A program made the position numbers and the translations under genes. From Tenebrionibacter intestinalis (GTDB lineage Bacteria; Pseudomonadota; Gammaproteobacteria; Enterobacterales; Enterobacteriaceae), in assembly GCF_016632365.1 (NCBI RefSeq), contig NZ_JAEPBH010000016.1, positions 1 to 64,000 of the forward strand: a stretch of DNA of 64,000 bases. Reading direction: 5' to 3'. The notes beneath the pieces were generated by a model. That model saw nothing but the letters and a program-made list of their open reading frames with translations, was not told the origin of the DNA and ran no database searches. Within the stretch, counting starts at the first letter, position 1. The number at the start of each line of letters is the position of its first letter. Shown piece after piece: positions 62,671-64,000 of the stretch.

Positions 62671-63252
62671 TCAGTCCTTGTCGATGCGGCTGGCAACCGC
62701 GCCCTGCTGGTCATGATATTTTGCATCCTGTCGCCGGTTATATGGCCTGTCTGCCGGGCCGGTTAGCGGCTCGAAGCTGAGCGCGCCAATCATCATCCCC
62801 GGACGCAGCGCCAGCGGCAGTTTGCCGGAATTGAAAAATTCCAGCACGATGCGCCCGTGCCAGCCGGGATCGATACGGTGCGCGGTTACGTGCACCATCA
62901 GTCCAAGGCGCGCCAGCGACGAGCGTCCGTCCAGCCAGCCGACAAGATCGGCGGGCAATGTCACGGATTCATGCGTCACCGCCAGCGCCAGTTCGCCGGG
63001 ATGAAGATAAAACGCTTCGCCATCCTTAAGCACAATCTCGTCGCTCATCACGCGATCCAGCGCGGCGCTGACTTCATCCTTCGGGCCGCTCAGGTCGATA
63101 AACGCCGCCGTATGGCCGCTGAAAGTGCGAAATTCATTACCCAGCCGCACATCCACGGTGGCGCCGTTAATACGCTCAACCGGTGGACGCGGCGTAATGG
63201 CTAAACGCCCGGCATCCAGCCAGGCCTCAATATCACGATCGCACAGACGCAT
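62671..63252 (-). CDS. dcd: dCTP deaminase
   Basis: Converts dCTP to dUTP, the main source of dTMP in enterics; 193 residues, identical length to E. coli Dcd. [21 protein letters not shown] holds the catalytic and nucleotide residues, followed by [18 protein letters not shown]. It lies between udk and asmA in the standard order, transcribed on the minus strand. Confidence 0.97.
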   Translation of the reverse strand: MRLCDRDIEAWLDAGRLAITPRPPVERINGATVDVRLGNEFRTFSGHTAAFIDLSGPKDEVSAALDRVMSDEIVLKDGEAFYLHPGELALAVTHESVTLPADLVGWLDGRSSLARLGLMVHVTAHRIDPGWHGRIVLEFFNSGKLPLALRPGMMIGALSFEPLTGPADRPYNRRQDAKYHDQQGAVASRIDKD

Positions 63253-63358
63253 TGCACGTTCTCCTTCTGGCTTATATGTGTTTTACCTTGTCACAGTGCG
63301 ATGCTGATAACCACGCCCTGTGGACATAAACGCGACCAACGCCAGGCAGGCGCGTCAG

Positions 63359-64000
63359 TTATTCAAAAAACTGGCTGATTTTCGCCTTCAGAATATCAAT
63401 GGCGATACGGTTTTTGCCGCCGCGCGGCACGATAATATCAGCATACTGTTTAGACGGGTCGATAAACTGCAAAAACATGGGACGCACAGTCTTTTGATAC
63501 TGCGCCATCACCGAGTCCATAGAGCGACCGCGCTCGTTCACATCGCGCCTGATGCGGCGCATCAGGCAGATATCCAGCGGCGTATCAACAAATATGGAGA
63601 AATTCATCTCCTGGCGCAGGCGCGTATCGGTCAGCAACAAAATCCCTTCCAGAATAATCACTTTCTTCGGCTCAATATGTACCGTCTCGCAGGTACGGGT
63701 ATGCTCGCTATAGCTGTAAACCGGCAGCTCAATGCCTTTCCCTCGCTTTAGCATCTGTAAATGCTGGAACAAGAGATTATGATCCATTGCGTTAGGGTGA
63801 TCGTAATTTGTTTTAACCCTCTCTTCCATCGAGAGATGACTCTGGTCTTTGTAGTAGCAATCTTCCGGGATAACACCGATATGTTCATCGCCGACCTGTT
63901 CGCGCAACTCACGATATAGCGTGCTGGCAATAAGGCTTTTTCCTGAAGCTGATGCGCCGGCAATCCCGATAATGACGCACTGATGAGGCTTGTCAGACAT
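63359..64000 (-). CDS. udk: Uridine/cytidine kinase
   Basis: Pyrimidine nucleoside salvage kinase, complete with 213 residues although it ends flush with the window. Walker [13 protein letters not shown] at 14-25, [12 protein letters not shown] near 45, YDHPNAMDH near 66 and the LID region [18 protein letters not shown] near 150 are all conserved. Its ATG is the last three bases of the window, so its promoter is not visible. Confidence 0.97.
   Translation of the reverse strand: MSDKPHQCVIIGIAGASASGKSLIASTLYRELREQVGDEHIGVIPEDCYYKDQSHLSMEERVKTNYDHPNAMDHNLLFQHLQMLKRGKGIELPVYSYSEHTRTCETVHIEPKKVIILEGILLLTDTRLRQEMNFSIFVDTPLDICLMRRIRRDVNERGRSMDSVMAQYQKTVRPMFLQFIDPSKQYADIIVPRGGKNRIAIDILKAKISQFFE

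Overview
The window comes from a member of the Enterobacteriaceae (Gammaproteobacteria). Most proteins match Escherichia-type orthologues in length and motifs, gene blocks keep enterobacterial order, and the backbone is moderately GC-rich. Species cannot be fixed from the sequence alone.

Layout. (1) 1-3271: edge of a type VI secretion vgrG island on the minus strand (VgrG, a DUF4123 adaptor, the start of a lipoprotein). (2) 3845-30340: the block found near 25 min in E. coli, inverted as one piece: phoP-phoQ, roxA, pepT, potABCD, cobB, lolCDE, a ruined ycfT, mfd, ldtC, bhsA, ycfJ, ndh, ycfP, nagZ, thiK, lpoB, ycfL, hinT. (3) 30908-40950: plaP, yeeZ and the complete his operon with its leader peptide and attenuator (the 44-min block of E. 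coli). (4) 41405-56456: LPS O-antigen region read on the minus strand from galF through a JUMPstart to wzz. Its core (about 46.2-55.2 kb) is very AT-rich and holds a 2-epimerase, flippase, polymerase, UDP-galactopyranose mutase, three glycosyltransferases and ugd; gnd, an rffG/rffH-like dTDP-glucose gene pair and wzz follow. (5) 56670-57983: a collapsed colanic acid locus in which only scraps of wza, wzb and wcaM remain between galF and yegH, still with its own JUMPstart. (6) 58511-64000: yegH, asmA, dcd, udk.

The genes cover Mg2+ sensing and envelope adaptation (PhoPQ), polyamine uptake (Pot, PlaP), lipoprotein export (LolCDE), peptidoglycan work (LdtC, NagZ, LpoB), respiration (Ndh, with a perfect FNR site upstream), histidine synthesis, and a Wzx/Wzy O-antigen that probably contains galactofuranose and a ManNAc-type sugar.

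The most notable observations are signs of erosion and two families of structured intergenic repeats. Erosion: colanic acid locus reduced to about 1.2 kb of relics, ycfT broken, nagK, comR, yeeY and other expected neighbours missing, and the ancestral potA start codon changed from ATG to ACG. Repeats: a hairpin-rich element with terminal inverted repeats at 13784-13922 and 30674-30866, and a 200-230-bp element at 24005-24236 and 41094-41302 whose basal stem appears to covary between copies.
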